A DNA stretch of 64,000 nucleotides from Streptomyces griseoviridis (GCA_014649155.1 BMSM01000016.1:102519-166518); one strand, 5' to 3'; counted from the stretch's first letter, positions 34,874 through 44,995 are shown. The notes: generated by a model not told the origin, from the letters alone. Program-made: numbers and translations.

Positions 34874-34927
34874 CACCGGCTCCTGTTTCGTGCTGATTGC
34901 CGCGGTCTGTCCGCCCCAAGACTAGAA

Positions 34928-34959
34928 CCGCCCCCGGCACCTGACGTCACCGGGGGCGG
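34928..34959. terminator. Terminator hairpin downstream of pfkA
   Basis: CCGCCCCCGG ... CCGGGGGCGG, perfect 10-bp stem with a 12-nt loop that itself holds the palindrome TGACGTCA. Located between the ctaG-like start and the pfkA stop (both minus strand), so it probably ends pfkA transcription. Confidence 0.75.
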
Positions 34960-35051
34960 AGCAGCGCGCCACAGGGGCGCGGGGCCGACTCGACACGCGG
35001 CTCGCCGGGCGGGCGCGCGCAACCACAGCCGACCCGCCGACGCCCCGCAGG

Positions 35052-36077
<1,026 letters not shown>

Positions 36078-36256
36078 AGCACGGAACACCTTCTCGAAGG
36101 GGGACACGGGACCGGACCGCCCTGTCCGGCTCGATCCCCGCCACCCTAGCGGCACCGGGGGGCGGGCCCGCACCGGGCGTCCGCTTGCTGGACGAGCCCG
36201 CTCACCTGTGCGTATGCCCCATCAGACGGGCCCCGCGCCTCCCCTTGGGAGAGACG

Positions 36257-36985
36257 TCAGGCGGGCTGCTCCGCCGCCGCGATCCGCTCGGTGCGCAGCG
36301 CCTCGTACCAGCGGTCGTCGGTCGGCGGCAGCGCGTTCACGTCGAGGGCCAGCTTCAGCAGCAGGTCCGCGATGAGCGGGTTGCGCGCGAGCACCGGCCC
36401 GTGCATGTACGTACCGAAGACCGTGTCGTTGTACGCGCCCTCCGTGCCGTCCCCGGTGCCGTTGCCGTTGCCGAAGCGGACCTGGGCGAGCGGGCGGGCG
36501 GTCGGGCCCAGGTGGGTGACGCCCTGGTGGTTCTCGAAGCCGGTCAGCGGGGGCAGGCCGAGGCGCGGGTCGATGTCGCCGAGGACGTCGCCGACGCACC
36601 GCGCGCCCTCGCCGCGCACCGAGACCACGTCGAGCAGGCCGAGGCCGGGCTCGCGCTGGCCGAGGTCGTTGACGAACTCGTGGCCGAGGATCTGGTAGCC
36701 GGCGCAGACCGAGAAGACGATCGCGCCGTTGCCCACCGCCCGGTGCAGCCCGCCGTCGCGGCGCAGCCGCTCCGCCGCGAGCCGCTGCGGCCGGTCCTCA
36801 CCGCCGCCGATCAGGTAGATGTCGCCGGAGGTCGGGATCGGCTGGTCGCTGCGCACGTCCAGCCGGGCCACGTCCAGGCCGCGCTGGCGCGCCCGGCGCT
36901 CGACGACGAGGACGTTGCCCTGGTCGCCGTAGGTGCTGAGCAGGTCGGGGTAGATCCACACGACCCGCAGCTGATTGTCGCTCAC
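36257..36985 (-). CDS. gatD: Lipid II isoglutaminyl synthase, glutamine amidotransferase subunit GatD
   Basis: 242 residues from GTG 36985 (GGGGA upstream). Class-I glutamine amidotransferase: SGDIYLIGGGEDRPQ, nucleophile cysteine in IVFSVCAGYQILGH, and His in VFGTYMHGPVLARNP. Supplies ammonia to MurT to amidate D-Glu of lipid II. Starts 30 bp after murT stop. Confidence 0.93.
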   Translation of the reverse strand: MSDNQLRVVWIYPDLLSTYGDQGNVLVVERRARQRGLDVARLDVRSDQPIPTSGDIYLIGGGEDRPQRLAAERLRRDGGLHRAVGNGAIVFSVCAGYQILGHEFVNDLGQREPGLGLLDVVSVRGEGARCVGDVLGDIDPRLGLPPLTGFENHQGVTHLGPTARPLAQVRFGNGNGTGDGTEGAYNDTVFGTYMHGPVLARNPLIADLLLKLALDVNALPPTDDRWYEALRTERIAAAEQPA

Positions 36986-37014
36986 TCTCAAGTCCCCTAC
37001 AGGTGTCTCGTGGA

Positions 37015-38253
37015 TCAGTTGCCGACGCGGCGGCGCAGGTCCTGGAAGGCGGTGTAGTTGGCGATGACCTCGATCCGGCCCGGCGGGCACTGCTGCACCG
37101 CCTGGTCGAGGTTGTCGCAGACCTGGAACTGCTGGTTCGCCACTTCCAGGCGGACCGCGAGGTCCAGCTTCCGGTCGCCGATCACGCAGATCGGGTGGCC
37201 GGTGAGCCGCGTGTAGTCGACGTCCCACAGCCACGAGGTGTCGGTGCCGTCGGCGCCGCGCGCGTTGACCGACAGGATCACCGGCGTGGGCGGCGGGTCG
37301 ATCAGGGAGAAGGTCTCCAGCCAGCCGGCCGGGTTCTTGGCGAGCAGCAGCCGCAGGTCCCGGTTCTGGAACTGGACGACGTCGTACCGTCCCGCGACCG
37401 CCTGCACCTGGTACATCCGCTCCAGCGCGACCTGCGGCGGCACCCCGAAGACGGCGGTCACGGCCGCCGAGGAGGCGGCGTTGGCCTTGTTGGCGCGGCC
37501 GGGGAGCTGGAGGTGGATCGGCCAGGCGGAGCCGTTCGGGTCGATGACGTGGTCGCCGGAGAGCGCCCAGCTCGGGGTGGGGCGGCGGAAGCCGCACTCG
37601 CCGCAGAACCAGTCGTCGCCGGGGCGCTGCATCACGCCGCCGCAGGACGGGCAGGACCAGGCGTCGTCCTTCCACATCTGCCCGGCGGCCACCCAGACCA
37701 CGTTGGGCGAGGAGGAGGCGGCCCAGACCACCAGCGGGTCGTCGCAGTTGGCGACGACGACGGACTTGGTGCCGGCCAGGCCCTCCCGCCAGTTCTCCGC
37801 GAGCATGCGGGTCTCCGCGGCGCGGTCGAGCTGGTCGCGGGAGAGGTTGAGCAGGGCGATGCATTTGGGCTCGGTGGCCTGGGCGACGCCGACGAGGTAC
37901 TTCTCGTCGACCTCGATGACGCCGTACCGGGCGTCCGCGCCGCCGGCCAGCGCCGAGGTGATGCCGGCCGGCATGTTGGCGCCGAGCGCGTTGGAGACGA
38001 CCGGGCCGGCCGCCTTGAGCGCCTCGGCGATGAGCCGGGTGGTGGTGGTCTTGCCGTTGGTCGCCGAGACCAGGGTCACGTCCAGGTGCTGGGCGAGCCG
38101 GGCGAGGAGGTCGGGGTCGAGTTTCAGCGCGACCCGGCCGCCGATCACCGAACCGCTGCCGCGTCCCGCCGCACGGGACGCCGCCGCGACCGCCTTGCCC
38201 GCGGTCACGGCCAGCTTGGCCCGCGGCGTGAGCGGGTCCGAGTTGCCTGCCAT
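37015..38253 (-). CDS. murT: Lipid II isoglutaminyl synthase, Mur-ligase-like subunit MurT
   Basis: 412 residues. Mur ligase P-loop LVSATNGKTTTTRLIAEAL, LNLSRDQLDR, a four-cysteine zinc ribbon (CPSC at about 223 and CGEC at about 241), and the C-terminal DUF1727 domain with VNARGADGTDTSWLWDVDY. Pairs with GatD. AAGGAGGATC upstream. In operon with gatD, divergent from the deformylase gene. Confidence 0.94.
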   Translation of the reverse strand: MAGNSDPLTPRAKLAVTAGKAVAAASRAAGRGSGSVIGGRVALKLDPDLLARLAQHLDVTLVSATNGKTTTTRLIAEALKAAGPVVSNALGANMPAGITSALAGGADARYGVIEVDEKYLVGVAQATEPKCIALLNLSRDQLDRAAETRMLAENWREGLAGTKSVVVANCDDPLVVWAASSSPNVVWVAAGQMWKDDAWSCPSCGGVMQRPGDDWFCGECGFRRPTPSWALSGDHVIDPNGSAWPIHLQLPGRANKANAASSAAVTAVFGVPPQVALERMYQVQAVAGRYDVVQFQNRDLRLLLAKNPAGWLETFSLIDPPPTPVILSVNARGADGTDTSWLWDVDYTRLTGHPICVIGDRKLDLAVRLEVANQQFQVCDNLDQAVQQCPPGRIEVIANYTAFQDLRRRVGN

Positions 38254-38416
38254 CAGTTCTCGATCCTCCTTGCCGTACGCGCCGCGCCTGAAGCCTGGGA
38301 AGCCTGACGGCCACGTGGTGTGGACCTCAGCCTATCGAGATCCATGAACACTCCCGAATCGCGGCCCGCGCGGGCGGGGCCGGAAGGGGGTGCGAGGGAC
38401 CCGTACGCTTGCGGCC

Positions 38417-38962
38417 ATGCGACACGGCCCGATCCCGGGCGCCCGCGGGCGCGTCCGGCCCCTCACCCTGCTCGGAGACACGGTACTGCGCGAGCCGTGC
38501 CGCGAGGTCACCGACTTCGGCCCCGAACTGGCCGTCCTCGTGGAGGATTTGTTCGCCACCATGTACGCCGCCCGGGGCGTGGGCCTGGCCGCCAACCAGA
38601 TCGGCGAGCCGCTGCGGGTCTTCGTGTACGACTGCCCGGACGACGAGGACGTGCGCCACCTGGGTCACGTGGTCAATCCGCGGCTGGTGGCGGCCGACGG
38701 GGTGGTGGTGCGCGGTCCGGAGGGCTGTCTGTCGCTGCCGGGCCTGGAGGCCGGGACCGAGCGGTACGACCACGCCGTCGTCGAGGGCTTCACTGCGGAC
38801 GGGGCGCCGGTCACCGTGCACGGCTCGGGCTTCTTCGCGCGCTGCCTCCAGCACGAGAGCGACCACCTCGACGGTCGCCTGTACGTCGACCACCTGACGG
38901 GATGGCGCCGGCGCCGGGTGCTGCGGCGGGCCGCCCGGACCTCCTGGGGCGGCGCTTCCTAG
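38417..38962 (+). CDS. def: Peptide deformylase
   Basis: 181 residues. All three motifs are visible: GVGLAANQIG, EGCLSLPG and QHESDHLDG (HExxH variant). Removes N-formyl from nascent proteins. Probably one of several deformylases of the genome. ATG 38417; an earlier ATG adds nine unlikely residues. Its stop is 15 bp from the convergent TetR stop. Confidence 0.95.
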   Translation: MRHGPIPGARGRVRPLTLLGDTVLREPCREVTDFGPELAVLVEDLFATMYAARGVGLAANQIGEPLRVFVYDCPDDEDVRHLGHVVNPRLVAADGVVVRGPEGCLSLPGLEAGTERYDHAVVEGFTADGAPVTVHGSGFFARCLQHESDHLDGRLYVDHLTGWRRRRVLRRAARTSWGGAS

Positions 38963-38977
38963 CGAGCCCGGCGGGCA

Positions 38978-39619
38978 TCAGAAACCGGGGCCGCCGGTCC
39001 GGTCGTCCGCCGCCGCCAGCCGGCCCCACAGCAGGTCGGTCAGTCCTTCGACCAACTCCGCGCGGTCGCAGGGGCGTTCACCGAGCCACCAGTCGCCGGC
39101 GGCGTGCATCATCCCGACGATCCCGTGCCCCCACACCCGGGACAGCCGCTCGCTGCCGGGGCCGAGGTCGAGCCGCTCCTCGATCACCTGGGCCAGTTCC
39201 TCGCCCATGCGGCGCAGCAGCGGCGCCGAGTGCTTGCCGACGTCGAAGCCCGCCTCGCCCTGGGGGCTGTCGGCCGGATGCATCAGGAAGCGGTACACCT
39301 GCGGGCGGGCCTCGATGGCCGCCAGATAGGTGTCCAGGGTGGACGCGACGCGCCGGCGCCGCTCCGCCGGGGCGTCCAGGGCGGCCCGCAGCGAGGCGAG
39401 GAGGGCGTCCGTGTGGCGCTGGGCGAGAGCGGCGTAGAGTCCGCCCTTGTCGCCGAAGTGCCGGTAGAGGATGGGCTTGGTGATGCCCGCCTCGGCCGCG
39501 ATGGCGTTCATCGAGGCATGCGGCCCGTCGCGCAGCACCACCCGGTCGGCGGCCTCCAGCAGCTCTCGCCGCCGGCGGTCGGCGGACCGCTGCTGACCGG
39601 TCCGCTGCCTGGTCTCCAT
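38978..39619 (-). CDS. TetR-family regulator of the adjacent acyl-CoA dehydrogenase
   Basis: 213 residues. TetR HTH at 20-65 (RELLEAADRVVLRDG, AIAAEAGITKPILYRHFGDKGGLYAA), C-terminal effector domain with a WGHGIVGMMHAAGDWWLGE motif. Divergent from the acyl-CoA dehydrogenase gene with a strong palindrome in the shared promoter region, which fits an acyl-CoA- or fatty-acid-responsive repressor that also controls itself (inference). Confidence 0.9.
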   Translation of the reverse strand: METRQRTGQQRSADRRRRELLEAADRVVLRDGPHASMNAIAAEAGITKPILYRHFGDKGGLYAALAQRHTDALLASLRAALDAPAERRRRVASTLDTYLAAIEARPQVYRFLMHPADSPQGEAGFDVGKHSAPLLRRMGEELAQVIEERLDLGPGSERLSRVWGHGIVGMMHAAGDWWLGERPCDRAELVEGLTDLLWGRLAAADDRTGGPGF

Positions 39620-39724
39620 GTGCTCTCCCCAGCTGTGCCGATTCGGTGACGCCTGCGCAAACTAGCATTCACCGCCCCTCGGTGATCGAACGGGCTGCCG
39701 ACCCCGGAGGGGAGTTGACTTTTC

Positions 39725-39763
39725 TTACCCATCGGTAACAGACTCGCTGTTACCGTTAGTAAC
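39725..39763. promoter_or_regulatory. TetR-type operator between the divergent TetR and acyl-CoA dehydrogenase genes
   Basis: CGGTAACAG-ACTCG-CTGTTACCG (39733-39755), perfect 9-bp arms, flanked by additional TTACC (39725) and GTAAC (39759) half-sites so that the unit TTACC...GGTAA repeats twice. Symmetric placement between the two starts suggests joint control. Confidence 0.7.
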
Positions 39764-39788
39764 ACGCAGGTGCGTCACTGGAGGGGAC

Positions 39789-41015
39789 ATGGCCGAGTTC
39801 ACCATGGAGCTCAACGACGAACAGAAGGAGGTGCGGGACTGGCTGCACGGCTTCGCCGCCGACGTCATCCGTCCCGCCGCCGCCGAATGGGACGAGCGTG
39901 AGGAGACTCCCTGGCCGGTCATCCAGGAGGCCGCCAAGGTCGGCATCTACTCCCTCGACTTCTACGCCCAGCAGTACTTCGACGCCACCGGCCTCGGCAT
40001 CCCGATGACGATGGAGGAGCTGTTCTGGGGCGACGCGGGCATCGCCCTGTCGATCGTCGGCACCGGCCTCGCCGCCGTCGGCGTCCTCGCCAACGGCACC
40101 GAGGAGCAGATCGGCACCTGGATCCCGCAGATGTACGGCGACGTCAACGACGTCAAGGTCGCCGCCTTCTGCTCCTCCGAGCCCGACGCCGGCTCCGACG
40201 TCGCCTCCATGCGCACCCGTGCCGTCTACGACGAGGCCAAGGACGAGTGGGTCCTCAACGGCACCAAGACCTGGGCGACCAACGGCGGCATCGCCAACGT
40301 CCACGTGGTCGTCGCCGTCGTCGACCCGGAGCTGGGCTCCAAGGGGCACGCCTCCTTCATCGTCCCGCCGGGCACGAAGGGCCTCTCCCAGGGCCAGAAG
40401 TTCAAGAAGCACGGCATCCGCGCCTCGCACACCGCCGAGGTCATCCTGGACGACGTGCGCGTCCCCGGCTCCTGCCTGCTCGGCGGCAAGGAGAAGCTGG
40501 ACGCCCGTCTCGCCCGCGCCCGGGAGAAGGCCAGGAAGGGCGGCGAGCGCGTGAAGAACGCGGCGATGGCCACCTTCGAGGCGTCCCGCCCGGCCGTCGG
40601 CGCGATGGCGGTCGGCACCGCCCGCGCCGCCTACGAGGTCGCCCTCGACTACGCCAGGACCCGTGAGCAGTTCGGCCGGCCCATCATCGACAACCAGGGC
40701 GTCGCCTTCCAGCTCGCCGACATGCGCACCGCCGTCGACGCGGCGCGGCTGCTGGTGTGGCGGGCGTCCTGGATGGCCATCAACGGCAAGCCGTTCACCG
40801 CGGCCGAGGGCTCGATGTCCAAGCTCTTCGCCAGCGAGACGGCGAAGAAGGTGACCGCCCAGGCGGTCCAGATCCTGGGCGGCAACGGCTACACGCGGGA
40901 GTACCCGGTGGAGCGGATGCACCGGGACAGCGCCATTTACACGATCTTCGAAGGCACGAGCGAGATCCAGCGGCTGGTCATCGCCAGGACGCTGTCGGGG
41001 ATGCCGATCCGGTAG
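39789..41015 (+). CDS. Acyl-CoA dehydrogenase
   Basis: 408 residues. Standard ACAD fold: AAFCSSEPDAGSDVASMRTRA, flavin contacts TWATNGGIANVHV, QKFKKHGIRASHTAEVILDDVRVP, QILGGNGYTREYPVERMHRD and the end FEGTSEIQRLVIARTLSG. Catalytic base in the family is Glu in EG(T)SE. GGAGGGGAC ribosome-binding site. Oxidises acyl-CoA in the cytoplasm, passing electrons to ETF. Chain-length preference unknown. Confidence 0.93.
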   Translation: MAEFTMELNDEQKEVRDWLHGFAADVIRPAAAEWDEREETPWPVIQEAAKVGIYSLDFYAQQYFDATGLGIPMTMEELFWGDAGIALSIVGTGLAAVGVLANGTEEQIGTWIPQMYGDVNDVKVAAFCSSEPDAGSDVASMRTRAVYDEAKDEWVLNGTKTWATNGGIANVHVVVAVVDPELGSKGHASFIVPPGTKGLSQGQKFKKHGIRASHTAEVILDDVRVPGSCLLGGKEKLDARLARAREKARKGGERVKNAAMATFEASRPAVGAMAVGTARAAYEVALDYARTREQFGRPIIDNQGVAFQLADMRTAVDAARLLVWRASWMAINGKPFTAAEGSMSKLFASETAKKVTAQAVQILGGNGYTREYPVERMHRDSAIYTIFEGTSEIQRLVIARTLSGMPIR

Positions 41016-41055
41016 GGCCGCGCGCGGTTCCCCCGTGCCCCCGGGTGCGGTGCTC

Positions 41056-41577
41056 TCACCGGTGTCTCAGCGGTGTGAGCTGCTGGATGTCGTACTTGGC
41101 GCGGAGGGCCTCGATGGCGGCGTGGTCCGGTTCGCCGCCGTCCTGGAGGATCTCCAGGAGTTCCTCGAAGTAGCGTTCGTGATCCGGTGGCGGGCTCGCC
41201 TGGAAGAACATCTTCGCCGGCGTGTCCGTCGGGTTCGCGAACGCGTGCGGGCAGCCGGGCGGCACGACGATGACCGTGCCCGGGGTGGCACGGACCACCC
41301 GGCTGCCCGCACTCGACTCCCAGCGCTGCCAGTTGTCGGGGGTGCGGACGCGCGGCTCGAAGGCGAGCACGTCCAGCTCGCCGTCGAGCACGTAGAACAG
41401 TTCCTCGCTGCGGGTGTGCACATGGGCGCCGACGTCGAAGCCCGGCGGCACGATCACCTCGAAGGTGGACGCCATCCGCGAATGCGAACCGGTCACCTTG
41501 AACGTCACGTGCTGGGCCGGGGCCTCGACCACCCGGCCGTGCCCCGGCGGCACCAGCAGCCCCTCGGTCGCCGTCAT
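41056..41577 (-). CDS. Cupin-fold quinone-forming monooxygenase-like protein (MomA type)
   Basis: 173 residues, single cupin domain with metal-binding motifs GAHVHTRSEELFYVLDGEL and PPGCPHAFANPT. Third gene of the rppA-P450-cupin operon, 7 bp after the P450. In other streptomycetes the cupin protein linked to RppA (MomA in S. antibioticus, also the S. coelicolor neighbour) oxidises tetrahydroxynaphthalene to flaviolin, so the same is inferred. Start ATG 41577. Confidence 0.8.
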   Translation of the reverse strand: MTATEGLLVPPGHGRVVEAPAQHVTFKVTGSHSRMASTFEVIVPPGFDVGAHVHTRSEELFYVLDGELDVLAFEPRVRTPDNWQRWESSAGSRVVRATPGTVIVVPPGCPHAFANPTDTPAKMFFQASPPPDHERYFEELLEILQDGGEPDHAAIEALRAKYDIQQLTPLRHR

Positions 41578-41584
41578 CGTCGGC

Positions 41585-42799
41585 TCACCAGGCGACCGGC
41601 AGCGCTTCGGGCCCACGGATCAGCGCGCCCTTCTTGAACGGCACGTCCTCCGGCGCCACCGCCAGGCGCAGCCCCGGCACCCGGTCCAGCAGGGCGTCCA
41701 CCAGCAGCTCCGACTCCAGCCGGGCCAGCATGCCGCCCGGACAGTAGTGCGGGCCGAACCCGAAGGAGACGTGCGGGTTGGGATCGCGGGTGAGGTCGAT
41801 GGCCTCGGGGTCGGGGAACACCTCGGGGTCGCGGTTGGCGGCCAGGTAGGAGACGTAGACCGCGTCGCCCGCCCGGATGCGCACCCCCCGGACCTCGACG
41901 TCCTCCAGGGCGATCCGGGAGAGCCCGACCGCGTTGCGGTGCGGGATCCAGCGCAGCAGTTCGTCGATGGCCTTCGGCCGGATCTCCGGTTCGGCGCGCA
42001 GCCGTTCGGCCAGCTCGGGACGGGTCAGCAGGGTGTAGAAGAGCTGCCCGCTGTTGTTGGTGACCGCCTCGCCGCCGATCTGGAGCAGCACCGCGAGCCC
42101 CACCGCCTCCTGGAGGGTGATCTCCTCCCGGCCGACGGCCGCGCCCAGCAGGGACGCCACGTCCTCGCCGGCGCTGTTCTCGCGCAGCCCGATGAGATCG
42201 GCGAAGTAGGCGCCCATCTCCTGCTTGGCGCGTTCGCTGACGTCGGCGCCGTGCGAGGAGGACAGGATGAGCTGGGTCCAGGTGTGCATGCCGTGCCGGT
42301 CGGCCGCGGGGACGCCCATCAGCTCGCAGATCACCGCGATGGGGAAGGGACTGAGCACCGCCGCCGTGAGGTCGGCGGGCGGGCCCTGCGCCAGCATCGC
42401 GTCGGTCAGCTCCTCCAGCATCGCCCGGGACCGCTCGCGGACCCGTTCCACGCCCCGCGCGGTGAAGGCCGCGGCCACCGAGCGGCGCAGCCGGGTGTGG
42501 TCCGGCGGATCGAGGAAACCGACCGCGCCCCGGGCCGGGATGAAGTGCGGGGCCAGTCGGGTCACCTGCCGGTCCATCACCGCCTCCCGGCCGAACCGGG
42601 GGTCGTTGGTGACCATCCGCACGTCGTCGTACCGGGTCACCAGCCAGGCCCAGCCCTCGCCGTTGGGCAGCGAGATCCGGGTCACCGGCCCCTCGGCCAT
42701 CAGCTCGCGCAGCACCGGGTCGAACTCCGTGCCGGGCAGGTCCGGGACCGGCCACTCCCGCACGGGCGGCGCGGTCTGCGGAATCGTCTCTTCGCTCAC
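41585..42799 (-). CDS. Cytochrome P450, CYP158A-like
   Basis: 404 residues from GTG 42799, overlapping the rppA stop (GTGA). Haem-binding cysteine in FGFGPHYCPGG, ExxR in the DELLRWIPHRN region. The I-helix oxygen-activation motif reads IGGEA, Ala where most P450s have Thr, as known for CYP158A2 (Ala245). CYP158A enzymes couple flaviolin molecules to biflaviolin and triflaviolin pigments. Lacks its own ferredoxin nearby. Confidence 0.85.
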   Translation of the reverse strand: MSEETIPQTAPPVREWPVPDLPGTEFDPVLRELMAEGPVTRISLPNGEGWAWLVTRYDDVRMVTNDPRFGREAVMDRQVTRLAPHFIPARGAVGFLDPPDHTRLRRSVAAAFTARGVERVRERSRAMLEELTDAMLAQGPPADLTAAVLSPFPIAVICELMGVPAADRHGMHTWTQLILSSSHGADVSERAKQEMGAYFADLIGLRENSAGEDVASLLGAAVGREEITLQEAVGLAVLLQIGGEAVTNNSGQLFYTLLTRPELAERLRAEPEIRPKAIDELLRWIPHRNAVGLSRIALEDVEVRGVRIRAGDAVYVSYLAANRDPEVFPDPEAIDLTRDPNPHVSFGFGPHYCPGGMLARLESELLVDALLDRVPGLRLAVAPEDVPFKKGALIRGPEALPVAW

Positions 42800-43872
42800 G
42801 TTCGTCTCACGCCCTGTTTCTTGTCGGCGGTCCCCCAGCGGCCCAGCGACATCTCCGCGGTGATGCCGGGACCGAACCCGGCCAGCAGTCCGCGGGCCCG
42901 TTCCGGCGCGCCGCCCTCGTCGAAGAGGCGGCGCAGCGCGTCCAGGACGACGGCGCTGGCGATGTTGCCGTACTCGGTCAGCGTCGCCCGGCTGAACCGG
43001 AACGCGTGCGGCTCGACCTGGAGGAACTTGCTCAGATCGTCCAGGATGCGCGGGCCGCCCGCGTGCACGATGTAGAAGTCGAGGTCGGTGGCGTCCCAGC
43101 CGTGGTCGCGGGCCAGCCGCACCAGCGCGGGCGCCAGCGGCTCCATGGTGGCCGGCACCCGCTTGTCCAGCAGGAAGTGAAAGCCGGTCGCCTTCACGTC
43201 GTACATGATCCACTCTTCGGTCTTGGGGATCAGGTACGAGCCGTTGCGCTCCAGCGTCACGCCGGTGCCGCCCCGGCCGCGGACCACCGCGGCGGCGATG
43301 CCGTCGCCGAAGAGGCCGTTGGAGAGCAGCGAGCCGATGCCGATGTCGGTGGGCTGGTAGCACAGCGAGCAGAACTCGCAGGCCACGATCAGCGCGTTGG
43401 CCTCGGGGTAGGCCGTGCAGAAGTCGTGGGCCCGGTTGATCGCCGCGCCGCCGGCCGCGCAGCCGAGCTGGGCGATGGGTATCTGCCGGGTCGTGCTGTC
43501 GAAGCCCATCTCGTTGATCAGCCACGCGGTGAGCGAGGGCATCATGAAACCCGTGCACGAGACGTAGATGATCACGTCGATGTCGGTGGGCAGCACCTCC
43601 GCGTCGTCCAGCGCCCGCTGGATCACCGCCGGGACGCGGGCCTTGGCCTCGGCCTCGTAGAGCTTGTTCCGGTCCTCGAACCCCGGGTGCTTCAGGGTTT
43701 CCTCGATGGGTTGCACGATGTGCCGGGTGCGCACGCCGGTGTTCTCGATCAGCCGGAGGGCCAGCGGCAGTTGGGGGTGGTCGGCGTGACGCTCACGCGC
43801 CAGCTCCAGCGTCTCCTCCATCGTGATCACGTGCTCTGGGACGGACACCGAGGGTCTGCACAAAGTCGCCAT
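42796..43872 (-). CDS. rppA: 1,3,6,8-tetrahydroxynaphthalene synthase RppA (type III PKS)
   Basis: 358 residues. Chalcone-synthase fold with catalytic Cys in QLGCAAGGAAIN, His in YIVHAGGP, Asn in YGNIASA, and the RppA-specific YVSCTGFMMPS. Condenses five malonyl-CoA to THN, precursor of flaviolin and melanin-like pigments. First gene of rppA-P450-cupin; divergent from the TenA-like gene. Confidence 0.95.
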   Translation of the reverse strand: MATLCRPSVSVPEHVITMEETLELARERHADHPQLPLALRLIENTGVRTRHIVQPIEETLKHPGFEDRNKLYEAEAKARVPAVIQRALDDAEVLPTDIDVIIYVSCTGFMMPSLTAWLINEMGFDSTTRQIPIAQLGCAAGGAAINRAHDFCTAYPEANALIVACEFCSLCYQPTDIGIGSLLSNGLFGDGIAAAVVRGRGGTGVTLERNGSYLIPKTEEWIMYDVKATGFHFLLDKRVPATMEPLAPALVRLARDHGWDATDLDFYIVHAGGPRILDDLSKFLQVEPHAFRFSRATLTEYGNIASAVVLDALRRLFDEGGAPERARGLLAGFGPGITAEMSLGRWGTADKKQGVRRT

Positions 43873-43931
43873 GAACCGTGCCTGCTTTCGCCTCCCGGAA
43901 GGCCCTTGCGCCCCCCGGTCAGAAAGTGGTC

Positions 43932-43945
43932 CACCCCTGGGGGTG
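43932..43945. promoter_or_regulatory. Palindrome in the rppA-tenA divergent promoter region
   Basis: CACCCCTGGGGGTG: 6-bp arms around TG. Sixty bp upstream of rppA and 110 bp upstream of the TenA-like gene. Resembles the GC-rich operators of CsoR-type metal repressors but the link is weak. Confidence 0.35.
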
Positions 43946-44055
43946 TTCCTCCAACGATCACCCGGCGGGACGCCGATCTCTCGCGGGGTTACTCCATCCC
44001 GGGGAGCCTGGGAGAGTGGAGGCGGCGCGGCGCGGCGCGGAAGACGGAGGACACC

Positions 44056-44742
44056 ATGGCCCGGACGGCACGGCAGCTGCTGGAGACGACCACCGGGAAG
44101 CTGGCCCCTGACCCCCGGGCCAACCGGTTCGTGCCGCTGCTCGCGCCGGGCGCGGCGAGCCGGGACACGCTCGCCGCGCTCGCCCTGGAGCAGCGCTGGG
44201 TGATCGCCGCCGACCGCCGGGCCTTCGCGTACCTGGCGCACCGCACCGCCGGGACCCCGCCGCTCGCCGACTGGTTCACCGCGCTCGCGGAGGGCGAGGC
44301 GGTCGCCGCCGGGAAGCTGGAGGCGTTCGCCGCGGCCTGCGGCGTGGGGGAGAGCCGGTCCGTCGCCCACGAGCCGCTGCCCGGCTGCCAGTCCTACCCC
44401 GCGTACGTGGCCTGGCTCGCGCTGAACGGCTCACCCGCCGAGACGGTCCTCGCCGTGCACGCCAACTTCTCCGCCTGGGGCGGCTACTGCGCCACCGTCG
44501 CCGACGCCCTGCGCCGCCACTACGGCTTCACCGACGAGGCGTGCGCCTTCTTCGACTTCTTCGCCGCGCCCGACCCCGCCCTGGAGCACAAGGCGACGGC
44601 CGCCGTCCAGGCGGGACTGGACGGCGGCCATCTCAACGAGGACCTCGTGCACCGCTACGGGCGGCTGCTCCAGGCGTACGAGGCGTTGTTCTGGCACAGC
44701 CTGTGGGAGCTGGAGCGGCCTGGGGAAGGTCAGGTCGACTGA
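44056..44742 (+). CDS. TenA/THI-4-family protein
   Basis: 228 residues, all-helical haem-oxygenase-like fold (TenA). LEQRWVIAADRRAFAYLAHR, AACGVGESRSVAHEPLPGCQ, YVAWLALNGSPAETVLAVHANFSAWGGYC. TenA proteins are thiaminase II or related salvage enzymes; members of this subgroup with paired cysteines are often mis-annotated as regulators. GGAGGACACC ribosome-binding site. Its 3' end overlaps the convergent small gene by 13 bp. Confidence 0.78.
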   Translation: MARTARQLLETTTGKLAPDPRANRFVPLLAPGAASRDTLAALALEQRWVIAADRRAFAYLAHRTAGTPPLADWFTALAEGEAVAAGKLEAFAAACGVGESRSVAHEPLPGCQSYPAYVAWLALNGSPAETVLAVHANFSAWGGYCATVADALRRHYGFTDEACAFFDFFAAPDPALEHKATAAVQAGLDGGHLNEDLVHRYGRLLQAYEALFWHSLWELERPGEGQVD

Positions 44743-44969
44743 CCGCTGCTGTGCGCGATGCAGGCCACGTCGATCCGGTCGGCGAGCTTGGCCAGCTCGA
44801 TGGTGAGGGCGGCCACGGTGTCCTCGTCCAGCCGGCCGTCCTCGCCGGTCTCCACCAGGCGCAGCCACCGCCCGCCGACCGTGCGCAGCAGCTTGCTCAC
44901 GTCGGCCGCGGCCACCTGGAGGGTGCCGCGGGAGTCGACGATCAGGGGGAGGGTCACTTCGCGGGTCAC
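44730..44969 (-). CDS. Small conserved Streptomyces protein (DUF6213-like)
   Basis: 79 residues from GTG 44969 (REVTLPLIVDSRGTLQVAAA), ending DRIDVACIAHSSGQST. The pattern (beta strand, then a long helical part) recalls small DUF6213-type proteins, but I am not certain of the family. The longer frame to 45011 lies over the end of the neighbouring gene. No clear ribosome-binding site. Confidence 0.55.
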   Translation of the reverse strand: MTREVTLPLIVDSRGTLQVAAADVSKLLRTVGGRWLRLVETGEDGRLDEDTVAALTIELAKLADRIDVACIAHSSGQST

Positions 44970-44995
44970 AGGAACGGATCGTAGTCGCGGACGGG

